From contig NZ_FOKA01000008.1 of the NCBI RefSeq assembly GCF_900111925.1, forward strand, positions 1 to 64,000: 64,000 bases of DNA, in the 5' to 3' direction. The stretch is from Cellulomonas marina (lineage in GTDB: Bacteria; Actinomycetota; Actinomycetes; Actinomycetales; Cellulomonadaceae). Under the pieces are notes generated by a model. It was given only the letters and a program-made list of their open reading frames with translations, had not been told where the DNA came from and made no database searches. The translations under genes were made by a program, and so were the position numbers. Positions 25,685 through 33,040 of this stretch are shown here, one piece after another (position 1 is the stretch's first letter; every line of letters starts with the position of its first letter).

Positions 25685-26731
25685 GTGCTCACCGTGACCC
25701 TGCCCGACGACGACCTGCTCACCCGCCTCGCAGACCTCGACGGGCGCCCCGTGCCCGAGGGCGTGGTGCTCGGTGCGGGGTCGGGGCTGCCCGGCCCGCC
25801 GCTGCCGGGCGGGCGCGTCCGGCTCGTCGGCTGGGACGTCGCGTCCCCGCTCGACCCGGCGGTGGCCGACGAGGTGTCGGTCGTCGTCATCCCGCACTAC
25901 TTCGTCCGCCCCGGCGCCTTCGACGCCCTCGCGCAGGTGCCGAACCTGCGCCTGCTGCAGCTGCCGAGCGCCGGGTACGAGCACGCCCTGCCGCACGTGC
26001 CGCCGGGCGTCGCGCTGGCCAACGGGCGCGGGATCCACGACGCCGGCACGGCCGAGCTGGCGCTCGGGCTCGTGCTGGCCTCGCAGCGGGGGCTCGACGA
26101 CGCCCTCCGCGACCAGGCGCAGGGACGCTGGGCGCCGCGCCTGCGGTCCTCGCTGGCGGACCGGCGGGTGCTCGTCGTGGGCTACGGCTCGGTCGGCGCC
26201 GCGATCGCGCGGCGGCTGGAGGCGTTCGAGACCGAGGTCGTGCGGGTCGCGTCACGGCCGCGGGAGGAGCCCGAGGGGCACGTGCACGGCGTGGACGAGC
26301 TGCCCGCGCTCCTGCCGGGCGCGGACGTCGTCGTCCTGGCCACGCCGCTCACCGAGCGGACGAGGGGCCTCGTCGACGCCGCCTTCCTCGCCCGGATGCC
26401 CGACGGCGCCCTGCTGGTCAACGTCGCGCGCGGCGCGGTCGTCGACACCGCGGCGCTGCTGGCGGAGCTCACGTCCGGCCGGCTGCGCGCCGCGCTGGAC
26501 GTCACCGACCCCGAGCCGCTACCCGCCGACCACCCGCTGTGGTCCGCGCCCGGCGTGCTCATCACCCCGCACCTCGGCGGCAACGTCGACGCCGCCCTGC
26601 CCCGCACGGCCGCGCTCGTCCGGCGCCAGCTCGAGGCGCTCCTCGCCGGCCGGCCGCCGGTCAACCTCGTCGCCGTGCCCGACCGCGCGCCCGACCGCGC
26701 GCCCGACCGCGCGGCCGACCACGTGAGCTGA
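25685..26731 (+). CDS. D-isomer-specific 2-hydroxyacid dehydrogenase
   Basis: The 348-residue NAD(P)-dependent enzyme has the nucleotide-binding loop VLVVGYGSVGAAIARRL (~161-177), the catalytic Arg in NVARGAVVDTA (~247), Glu in DPEPLPADHPLW (~276) and His in ITPHLGG (~295). The fold suits D-lactate, glyoxylate or phosphoglycerate-type substrates; which one is not resolvable. The GTG at 25685 is chosen because CAGGAT lies 6 bases upstream; an in-frame GTG 9 bases later is possible. The C-terminus ends in DRAPDRAPDRAADHVS, encoded by short repeats. The last ~210 bases are overlapped by the open reading frame of the convergent photolyase. Confidence 0.88.
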   Translation: MLTVTLPDDDLLTRLADLDGRPVPEGVVLGAGSGLPGPPLPGGRVRLVGWDVASPLDPAVADEVSVVVIPHYFVRPGAFDALAQVPNLRLLQLPSAGYEHALPHVPPGVALANGRGIHDAGTAELALGLVLASQRGLDDALRDQAQGRWAPRLRSSLADRRVLVVGYGSVGAAIARRLEAFETEVVRVASRPREEPEGHVHGVDELPALLPGADVVVLATPLTERTRGLVDAAFLARMPDGALLVNVARGAVVDTAALLAELTSGRLRAALDVTDPEPLPADHPLWSAPGVLITPHLGGNVDAALPRTAALVRRQLEALLAGRPPVNLVAVPDRAPDRAPDRAADHVS

Positions 26732-28147
26732 CCCTCGAACCCGTCGTGGCGGCGGAGCCCCGCCCCAGTCCCGCGCGCGCTGCAGGTCCGCCAGGGCGCG
26801 CTCGCGCTCGCGGGCGTGGTCGACGATGCGCTCGGGGTAGTCCGGAGGTGCGGTCAGCCCGAGCTCCCACGGCTTGTGCACCGCAGCTCCGGGGACGTCC
26901 CGCAGCTCCGGCACCCACCGGCGCACGTAGTCGCCGTCCGGGTCGAACTTCTCGCCCTGCAGCACCGGGTTGAAGACGCGGAAGTAGGGCGCGGCGTCGC
27001 GGCCCGTGCCCGCCACCCACTGCCAGTTGAGCTGGTTCTGCGGCACGTCCCCGTCGACGAGCCGCGCCATGAAGTGCGCCGCCCCGCGCTGCCACCGGAT
27101 GTGCAGGTCCTTGACGAGGAACGACGCGGTGATCATCCGCACGCGGTTGTGCATCCACCCCAGCGCCAGGAGCTGCCGCATGCCCGCGTCGACGACCGGG
27201 TAGCCCGTGCGGCCGGCCGTCCACGCCTCGAACAGGCGGTCGGCCTCGGGCCCGTCCGCCCACGCGTCGGCGGGCAGCACCTCGCGCAGCGACTCCTCCC
27301 GGGCCGCCGGCCGGTGCCACATGACGTCGGCGTGGAACTCGCGCCACGCCAGCTCGGAGCGGTAGGAGTCCACGTCCGCCTGCCCCGGGCCGCCCGGTCC
27401 CGGACGCACCGCCGCCAGGTCGGCCAGCAGCGTGCGCGGGTGCAGCTCACCCCACTTGAGCGGGATCGACATGACGGAGGTGACGTCCTCGTCGGGCCGG
27501 TTGCGGCGCTCGGCGTAGCCGGGCAGGTCGTGCTCGAGGAAGTGGTGCCACCGCCGGCGGGCCGCCGCCTCGCCGGCCGTGGGCAGCTCGACGTCCGTCG
27601 GGACGGCGGCGGGCACCCCGTCGGACGGCAGGACCGCCCACGGCACGGACCGGGGCCGGGGGGCGGGGGAGTGCCAGCCGTGCGCGAGCCAGGCCCGGCG
27701 GAAGGGCGTGAAGACCTTGAACTCCTCGCCGCCGCCCGTGCTGAGCCGGCCGGGCGCGACGGCGTACGGCGAGCCCGTCCGCACGAGCGCCACGCCCGTC
27801 GACGCCAGGGCCCGTTCCACGCGCTCGTCGCGCCGGCGGCCGTACGGCTCCGTCGCGGCCGTCACGTGGACGCTGCCCGCGCCGGCCTCCTGCGCGACGG
27901 CGGGCACCACCTGCTCCGGCCGGCCCCGCCGCACGACGAGCCGCCCGTCGAGCGACGCGTCGAGCGCGGCGAGCGCGGCCGCCAGGTAGGCCAGGCGTGG
28001 CGCGCCGGCGACGTCCCACAGGTGGTCGTCGAGGACGTACAGCGGGACGACCTCCGTCCCGTGCGCGCGGGCCTCGTCGACCGCCGCGACGAGCGCGGGG
28101 TGGTCGGACAGGCGCAGGTCCCGGCGGAACCACAGCACGGTGGGCAC
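26519..28147 (-). CDS. Deoxyribodipyrimidine photo-lyase (cryptochrome/photolyase family)
   Basis: Photolyases repair UV pyrimidine dimers using FAD and light. The protein starts VPTVLWFRRDLRLSDHPAL (antenna domain), and the FAD domain shows DAGMRQLLALGWMHNRVRM, WQRGAAHFM, DGDVPQNQLNWQW and YFRVFNPVLQGEKFDPDG. This order and spacing fit a class I CPD photolyase. The frame runs to 542 residues, but the family-like part ends near residue 463. The last ~79 residues are Arg/Gly-rich, arise mostly from the antisense of the hydroxyacid dehydrogenase gene and look like read-through after loss of a stop. The GTG start has TAGCGT 6 bases upstream. Confidence 0.9.
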   Translation of the reverse strand: MPTVLWFRRDLRLSDHPALVAAVDEARAHGTEVVPLYVLDDHLWDVAGAPRLAYLAAALAALDASLDGRLVVRRGRPEQVVPAVAQEAGAGSVHVTAATEPYGRRRDERVERALASTGVALVRTGSPYAVAPGRLSTGGGEEFKVFTPFRRAWLAHGWHSPAPRPRSVPWAVLPSDGVPAAVPTDVELPTAGEAAARRRWHHFLEHDLPGYAERRNRPDEDVTSVMSIPLKWGELHPRTLLADLAAVRPGPGGPGQADVDSYRSELAWREFHADVMWHRPAAREESLREVLPADAWADGPEADRLFEAWTAGRTGYPVVDAGMRQLLALGWMHNRVRMITASFLVKDLHIRWQRGAAHFMARLVDGDVPQNQLNWQWVAGTGRDAAPYFRVFNPVLQGEKFDPDGDYVRRWVPELRDVPGAAVHKPWELGLTAPPDYPERIVDHARERERALADLQRARDWGGAPPPRRVRGSAHVVGRAVGRAVGRAVGHGDEVDRRPAGEERLELAPDERGRAGQGGVDVAAEVRGDEHAGRGPQRVVGG

Positions 28148-28153
28148 GCGCCG

Positions 28154-28159
28154 ACGCTA
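28154..28159 (-). promoter_or_regulatory. -10 element of leaderless photolyase promoter
   Basis: TAGCGT on the minus strand ends 6 bases before the photolyase GTG at 28147. The 77-base divergent gap to the next plus-strand gene also holds CACGGT at 28213-28218, 6 bases before that gene's ATG. Confidence 0.6.
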
Positions 28160-28224
28160 GCGGCGCCCGCGCCGGCCGCGCGCTCCGGTCATCACGGGCG
28201 GCCCTCAGGTGGCACGGTGGGCCC

Positions 28225-28890
28225 ATGGCTGACGACGAGGTCCTGGCGCACGGGCGCGTGGCGGCGGCGGTCGACGCCCGGCACTGGCGGGTCGTCCTCG
28301 GGACGCTGCGGGCGGTCTTCACGGGTCCCGACTTCGCCACCGGCGCCGAGCTGGTGCAGCAGGTCGCCGAGGCGGCGGAGGCCGCGGGGCACCACCCCGA
28401 GGTGCTGCTGCGCTTGGGCAGCGTGACCGTGACGCTCGTCTCCCACGACGTCGGCGGGCTGACGGCCCGTGACGTGGCGCTCGCCCGGACCGTCTCGGCG
28501 CTGGCCGACCGGCTGGGCCTCGAGGGCGCGCCGGAGCGGGTCCAGGCGGTGGAGCTCGCGGTCGACGCCCTCGACGAGCCGGCCGTGCGCCCCTTCTGGC
28601 GGGCCGTCCTCGGCTACGCCGACGAGCGTAGGGGTGACTCCCTCGTCGGGCCCACGGGCGAGGGGCCGTCGGTCTGGTTCCAGCGCATGGATGCCCCGCG
28701 GCCGCAGCGCAACCGGCTGCACGTGGACGTGTCGGTGGGCGAGGACGAGGCGCCCCGGCGCGTCGCCGCGGCGCTCGCGGCCGGGGGGCGGCTCGTGTCC
28801 GACGAGCGCGCGCCGCGGTTCTGGGTGCTGGCCGACGCGGAGGGCAACGAGGTGTGCGTCTGCACGTGGCAGGGCCGGCCGACGTCCTGA
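28225..28890 (+). CDS. Pterin-4a-carbinolamine dehydratase-like / VOC domain fusion protein
   Basis: The 221-residue protein has two parts. Residues ~1-100 resemble pterin-4a-carbinolamine dehydratase, with GHHPEVLLRLGSVTVTLVSHDVGGLTARDVALA matching the H-H-P and SHD...LT..D pattern (these motifs are split here only for naming). Residues ~110-221 form a glyoxalase/VOC-like domain (VELAVDALDEPAVRPFWRAVLGY ... FWVLADAEGNEVCVCTW). No aromatic amino acid hydroxylase lies nearby, so a role in tetrahydrobiopterin recycling is not supported by context. The ATG start has CACGGT 6 bases upstream. Substrate unknown. Confidence 0.75.
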   Translation: MADDEVLAHGRVAAAVDARHWRVVLGTLRAVFTGPDFATGAELVQQVAEAAEAAGHHPEVLLRLGSVTVTLVSHDVGGLTARDVALARTVSALADRLGLEGAPERVQAVELAVDALDEPAVRPFWRAVLGYADERRGDSLVGPTGEGPSVWFQRMDAPRPQRNRLHVDVSVGEDEAPRRVAAALAAGGRLVSDERAPRFWVLADAEGNEVCVCTWQGRPTS

Positions 28891-28955
28891 ACGACGGCCC
28901 CGCCGACGGGCTGACCGCAGGACGGACGCGCGCGGGAGGGCCGCGGACCGCGCCG

Positions 28956-28984
28956 TACCGTGAGGGCCCACCCCACCGAAGGAG
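28956..28984 (+). promoter_or_regulatory. Promoter -10 and Shine-Dalgarno of the first ilvD
   Basis: TACCGT (28956-28961) is a likely -10, and GAAGGAG (28978-28984) a strong ribosome binding site 9 bases before the ATG at 28994. Unlike most genes around it, this one has a short leadered mRNA. Confidence 0.55.
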
Positions 28985-28993
28985 CCGCTCGCG

Positions 28994-30856
28994 ATGAGCC
29001 GTCCGCTGCGTTCGCGCACGTCCACCCACGGCCGGAACATGGCCGGCGCCCGCGCCCTCTGGCGCGCCACGGGCATGGGCAGCGAGGACTTCGGCAAGCC
29101 CATCGTCGCGATCGCGAACTCCTACACGCAGTTCGTCCCGGGGCACGTGCACCTCAAGGACATGGGCGACCTCGTCGCCTCCGCGATCCGCGAGGCCGGC
29201 GGCGTCGCCAAGGAGTTCAACACCATCGCGGTCGACGACGGCATCGCCATGGGCCACGGCGGGATGCTCTACTCCCTGCCCAGCCGCGACCTCATCGCCG
29301 ACTCGGTCGAGTACATGGTCAACGCGCACACCGCGGACGCGCTCGTGTGCATCTCCAACTGCGACAAGATCACGCCGGGCATGCTCAACGCGGCGCTGCG
29401 GCTGAACATCCCGGTGGTCTTCGTGTCCGGCGGGCCGATGGAGGCCGGCAAGGCCGTCGTCGCCGACGGGGTGGCGCGCACGCCGCTCAACCTCATCAAC
29501 GCGATCAACCTCTCCGCCGACGAGGGCGTCTCCGACGAGGCGCTGGCGACGGTGGAGGAGAACGCTTGCCCGACGTGCGGGTCGTGCTCGGGCATGTTCA
29601 CCGCGAACTCCATGAACTGCCTCACCGAGGCCCTCGGGCTCTCGCTGCCCGGCAACGGCTCGACGCTGGCCACGCACAGCGCGCGGCGCGAGCTGTTCCT
29701 CGAGGCCGGGCGCACGGTCGTCGCCCTCGCGAAGCGCTACTACGACGTCGAGGACGACACCGCCGCCCCCCGGGGCATCGCCACCCGCGCCGCGTTCGCC
29801 AACGCCATGGCGCTCGACGTGGCGATGGGCGGCTCGACGAACACCGTGCTGCACGTGCTGGCCGCCGCGCAGGAGGCGGAGGTCGACTTCACGCTGGCCG
29901 ACATCGACGCCATCTCGCGCCGGGTCCCGTGCCTGGCGAAGGTCGCGCCGAACCACCCGGACTACCACATGGAGGACGTGCACCGGGCGGGGGGCATCCC
30001 GGCGCTGCTCGGCGAGCTCGACCGCGCGGGCCTCCTCGACCACGACGTGACCAGCGTGCACACCCCGACGCTGCACGCGTGGCTCGACGACTGGGACGTG
30101 CGCGGCGGCAAGGCCACGGAGCGTGCCCGGGCCCTGTTCCACGCGGCGCCCGGCGGCGTGCGCACGACGCAGGCCTTCTCGACGAGCAACGTCTGGGACT
30201 CCCTCGACACGGACGCTGTCGGCGGCTGCATCCGCGACGTCGCCCACGCCTACACCGTCGAGGGCGGCCTGGCCGTGCTGCGCGGCAACCTCGCCGAGGA
30301 CGGCGCCGTGCTCAAGACCGCCGGCATCGACCCCGACGTCTTCCACTTCGTCGGCCGCGCGCTGGTCTGCGAGTCGCAGGAGGAGGCCGTCGACCGGATC
30401 CTGCGCAAGGAGGTCGAGCCCGGCCACGTCGTCGTCGTGCGGTACGAGGGCCCGTCCGGCGGGCCGGGCATGCAGGAGATGCTGTACCCGACGTCCTTCC
30501 TCAAGGGCCGGGGCCTGGGCAAGGTCTGCGCGCTCATCACCGACGGGCGCTTCTCCGGCGGGTCGTCCGGCATCTCCGTGGGGCACGTCTCGCCCGAGGC
30601 GGCGGCCGGTGGGGTGATCGGGCTCGTCGAGGACGGCGACAGGATCGAGATCGACGTGGAGACCCGCCTCATCCGGCTGGACGTGCCCGACGAGGTCCTC
30701 GCCGAGCGCCGCGCGAAGATGGAGGCCTCGGAGCACCCGTGGCAGCCCGTCGCGCGCGACCGGTACGTCTCGAAGGCCCTGCAGGCCTACGCCGCCATGG
30801 CGACGAGCGCCGACCGCGGCGCCGTGCGCGACCTGAGCCGCGCCCGCCGCGCCTGA
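28994..30856 (+). CDS. ilvD: Dihydroxy-acid dehydratase, enterobacterial-type IlvD
   Basis: The enzyme dehydrates 2,3-dihydroxy acids to 2-oxo acids in valine and isoleucine synthesis. The 620-residue protein is strikingly like E. coli IlvD, including [30 protein letters not shown] (cluster Cys ~122), [17 protein letters not shown] (Cys ~196) and [12 protein letters not shown] near the C-terminus. The E. coli enzyme has an oxygen-sensitive 4Fe-4S cluster. A second dehydratase of another subtype follows 69 bases downstream. In some lineages IlvD/Edd relatives act on sugar acids, but the E. coli-like motifs favour the amino acid role. Confidence 0.93.
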   Translation: MSRPLRSRTSTHGRNMAGARALWRATGMGSEDFGKPIVAIANSYTQFVPGHVHLKDMGDLVASAIREAGGVAKEFNTIAVDDGIAMGHGGMLYSLPSRDLIADSVEYMVNAHTADALVCISNCDKITPGMLNAALRLNIPVVFVSGGPMEAGKAVVADGVARTPLNLINAINLSADEGVSDEALATVEENACPTCGSCSGMFTANSMNCLTEALGLSLPGNGSTLATHSARRELFLEAGRTVVALAKRYYDVEDDTAAPRGIATRAAFANAMALDVAMGGSTNTVLHVLAAAQEAEVDFTLADIDAISRRVPCLAKVAPNHPDYHMEDVHRAGGIPALLGELDRAGLLDHDVTSVHTPTLHAWLDDWDVRGGKATERARALFHAAPGGVRTTQAFSTSNVWDSLDTDAVGGCIRDVAHAYTVEGGLAVLRGNLAEDGAVLKTAGIDPDVFHFVGRALVCESQEEAVDRILRKEVEPGHVVVVRYEGPSGGPGMQEMLYPTSFLKGRGLGKVCALITDGRFSGGSSGISVGHVSPEAAAGGVIGLVEDGDRIEIDVETRLIRLDVPDEVLAERRAKMEASEHPWQPVARDRYVSKALQAYAAMATSADRGAVRDLSRARRA

Positions 30857-30913
30857 CGCCCCGGGGCCGCGCGCCGCCGCGGGCGTGCGCGACGTCGGGC
30901 GGTGGGGCGGACG

Positions 30914-30919
30914 TAGAGT
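30914..30919 (+). promoter_or_regulatory. -10 element of leaderless second ilvD promoter
   Basis: TAGAGT ends 6 bases before the ATG at 30926, with no Shine-Dalgarno sequence between. The second ilvD therefore probably has its own leaderless promoter, separate from the first. Confidence 0.6.
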
Positions 30920-30925
30920 CGCGCC

Positions 30926-32656
30926 ATGACGGACACCGTGACGGACACCGTGGCCGGGGTCACCCCGGGCGTCGACATCAAGCCGCGTTCCCGCCAGGTC
31001 ACCGACGGGCTCGAGGCCACCGCCGCGCGCGGCATGCTGCGGGCGGTCGGCCTGGGCGACGAGGACTTCGCCAAGCCCCAGGTCGGCGTGGCCAGCTCCT
31101 GGAACGAGATCACGCCCTGCAACCTGTCGCTGGACCGGCTCGCCAAGGCCGTGAAGAACGGCGTGCACGCGGCCGGCGGGTACCCGCTGGAGTTCGGGAC
31201 GATCTCCGTCTCCGACGGCATCTCCATGGGCCACGAGGGCATGCACTTCTCGCTCGTGAGCCGCGACGTCATCGCCGACTCGGTCGAGACGGTCATGCAG
31301 GCCGAGCGGCTCGACGGGTCCGTGCTGCTGGCCGGCTGCGACAAGTCGCTGCCGGGGATGCTCATGGCGGCGGCGCGCCTGGACCTGGCCAGCGTCTTCC
31401 TCTACGCCGGCTCGATCATGCCGGGCTGGGTCAAGCTGTCCGACGGCACGGAGAAGGACGTCACGATCATCGACGCCTTCGAGGCGGTCGGGGCGTGCGC
31501 GCGCGGGCTCATGAGCCGCGAGGACGTCGACCGCATCGAGCGCGCGATCTGCCCGGGCGAGGGCGCCTGCGGTGGCATGTACACGGCCAACACGATGGCG
31601 TCCGTCGCCGAGGCGCTCGGCATGTCGCTGCCGGGGTCGGCGGCGCCGCCCAGCGCGGACCGTCGCCGCGACCAGTTCGCGCACCGCTCCGGGGAGGCCG
31701 TCGTCGAGCTGCTGCGCCGCGGCATCACGGCGCGCCAGATCATGACGAAGGAGGCGTTCGAGAACGCGATCGCCGTGGTCATGGCCTTCGGCGGCTCGAC
31801 GAACGCGGTGCTGCACCTGCTGGCGATCGCGCACGAGGCCGAGGTCGACCTCACGCTCGACGACTTCTCCCGCGTCGCCGCGAAGGTGCCGCACCTCGGG
31901 GACCTCAAGCCGTTCGGGCGGTACGTCATGAACGACGTGGACCGGATCGGTGGCGTCCCCGTCGTCATGAAGGCGCTGCTCGACGCCGGCCTGCTGCACG
32001 GCGACTGCCTCACGGTGACCGGCCGGACGATGGCGGAGAACCTCGCCGACATCGCGCCGCCGGACCCGGACGGCAAGATCCTGCGGGCGCTCGACGACCC
32101 GATCCACCGCACGGGCGGCATCACGATCCTGCACGGCTCCCTGGCGCCGGAGGGCGCCGTCGTGAAGTCGGCCGGCTTCGACTCCGACGTCTTCGAAGGG
32201 ACGGCGCGGGTCTTCGAGCGCGAGCGCGCGGCGATGGACGCGCTGGAGGACGGCACCATCCGCGCCGGCGACGTCGTCGTCATCCGCTACGAGGGCCCCA
32301 AGGGCGGCCCGGGCATGCGCGAGATGCTCGCCATCACCGGGGCGATCAAGGGGGCGGGCCTGGGCAAGGACGTCCTGCTCCTCACCGACGGCCGGTTCTC
32401 GGGCGGGACGACCGGGCTGTGCGTCGGCCACGTCGCCCCCGAGGCGGTGGACGCGGGCCCCATCGCGTTCGTCCGTGACGGCGACCGCATCCGGCTCGAC
32501 GTCGCCTCGGGGACGCTCGACCTGCTCGTCGAGCCCGCCGAGCTGGAGGCGCGGCGCGCGGGCTGGGAGCCGCTGCCGCCGCGGTTCACGCGCGGCGTCC
32601 TGGCCAAGTACCAGAAGCTCGTGCAGTCGGCCTCGCGCGGGGCCGTGCTCATCTGA
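30926..32656 (+). CDS. ilvD: Dihydroxy-acid dehydratase, actinobacterial-type IlvD
   Basis: The 576-residue protein is the actinobacterial form, closely matching M. tuberculosis IlvD (Rv0189c) along its length: [69 protein letters not shown] and [19 protein letters not shown]. This subtype is generally associated with a more oxygen-tolerant 2Fe-2S cluster. It differs greatly from the first ilvD and is not a recent duplicate. Its position before ilvBNC makes it the more likely housekeeping dehydratase. [11 protein letters not shown] at the N-terminus is a short duplication. Confidence 0.95.
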   Translation: MTDTVTDTVAGVTPGVDIKPRSRQVTDGLEATAARGMLRAVGLGDEDFAKPQVGVASSWNEITPCNLSLDRLAKAVKNGVHAAGGYPLEFGTISVSDGISMGHEGMHFSLVSRDVIADSVETVMQAERLDGSVLLAGCDKSLPGMLMAAARLDLASVFLYAGSIMPGWVKLSDGTEKDVTIIDAFEAVGACARGLMSREDVDRIERAICPGEGACGGMYTANTMASVAEALGMSLPGSAAPPSADRRRDQFAHRSGEAVVELLRRGITARQIMTKEAFENAIAVVMAFGGSTNAVLHLLAIAHEAEVDLTLDDFSRVAAKVPHLGDLKPFGRYVMNDVDRIGGVPVVMKALLDAGLLHGDCLTVTGRTMAENLADIAPPDPDGKILRALDDPIHRTGGITILHGSLAPEGAVVKSAGFDSDVFEGTARVFERERAAMDALEDGTIRAGDVVVIRYEGPKGGPGMREMLAITGAIKGAGLGKDVLLLTDGRFSGGTTGLCVGHVAPEAVDAGPIAFVRDGDRIRLDVASGTLDLLVEPAELEARRAGWEPLPPRFTRGVLAKYQKLVQSASRGAVLI

Positions 32657-32673
32657 CGGTCGCGGCCGTGGGT

Positions 32674-32707
32674 GCGGTCGGGCGGGTGCTCACGCCCGTC
32701 CGACCGC
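32674..32707 (+). terminator. Terminator-like hairpin after the second ilvD
   Basis: GCGGTCGG (32674-32681) pairs with CCGACCGC (32700-32707), continued inward by five more pairs including one G-U, around an 8-base loop. It starts 18 bases after the stop. There is no T-run. It separates the ilvD genes from the attenuated ilvBNC operon. Confidence 0.6.
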
Positions 32708-32774
32708 ATCATCGATCTCGGAGATGTCCGCAACACGGACACGTGAACCAGATGCTGAGACGAACTGGAGGAAC

Positions 32775-32804
32775 GTGACACGGTCGCGGATCGAGGCGTA
32801 CTGT
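32775..32804 (+). promoter_or_regulatory. Promoter of the ilvBNC attenuator leader
   Basis: GTGACA (32775-32780) as -35 and TACTGT (32799-32804) as -10 are separated by 18 bases. The -10 ends 7 bases before the GTG of the leader peptide, so transcription should start at the leader's first codon. Confidence 0.65.
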
Positions 32805-32811
32805 CAGGGAC

Positions 32812-32853
32812 GTGCAGACGATCGTCGTAGTACTCCCGCAGCGCGCAGGCTGA
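32812..32853 (+). CDS. ilvB operon leader peptide, I/V/L-rich
   Basis: A 13-residue reading frame, GTG to TGA, reads [13 protein letters not shown] (initiator shown as V). It has Ile-Val-Val-Val-Leu in a row, the three end products of the operon it precedes, as in other actinobacterial ilvB leaders. It sits between a good promoter and an intrinsic terminator upstream of ilvB. Ribosome stalling at the ATC GTC GTA GTA CTC codons when branched-chain aminoacyl-tRNA is low would be expected to prevent terminator formation. Two of the three Val codons are GTA, rare in this genome, which should sharpen the response. No Shine-Dalgarno sequence is present, consistent with leaderless initiation. Confidence 0.85.
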   Translation: MQTIVVVLPQRAG

Positions 32854-32883
32854 GTCCTCGCTCTCGGACCCGTCCGCGCGCTC

Positions 32884-32923
32884 ACCCCTCGCCCGCCGTC
32901 CCGTGACGGCCGAGGGGTCTTTT
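32884..32923 (+). terminator. Attenuator terminator upstream of ilvB
   Basis: ACCCCTCG (32884-32891) pairs with CGAGGGGT (32911-32918), and inside it GCCGTC (32895-32900) pairs with GACGGC (32905-32910) around a CCGT loop, with a 3-base bulge. The run CTTTT follows directly at 32919-32923. It is one of the few hairpins in the window with a true T-tract, and lies 30 bases after the leader peptide stop. Confidence 0.85.
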
Positions 32924-32933
32924 CATGTCACGG

Positions 32934-33010
32934 GCAGCACGACGACGAGCACGACCAGCACCACCACCAGCACGACCACCGGCACCACCAGCACGACGAC
33001 CACCCGAGCA
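32934..33010. repeat. Low-complexity CAC/GAC repeat between attenuator and ilvB
   Basis: About 77 bases of degenerate AGCACGACCACC-type repeats, almost free of T, separate the attenuator from the ilvB ribosome binding site. The plus strand is C/A-rich and should be unstructured as RNA. It is open in the ilvB frame (a Thr/Ser-rich stretch), but a terminator and a better start downstream argue it is untranslated leader. Confidence 0.6.
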
Positions 33011-33040
33011 GCACCCACCGCCCCACGCAGGGAGAGATCG

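Noticed and set aside
32903..33040. Extension of IlvB by 46 Thr/Ser-rich residues upstream of 33041
   Set aside because: The upstream ATG/GTG region lies within the attenuator hairpin, the sequence is low-complexity, and a strong ribosome binding site precedes ATG 33041.
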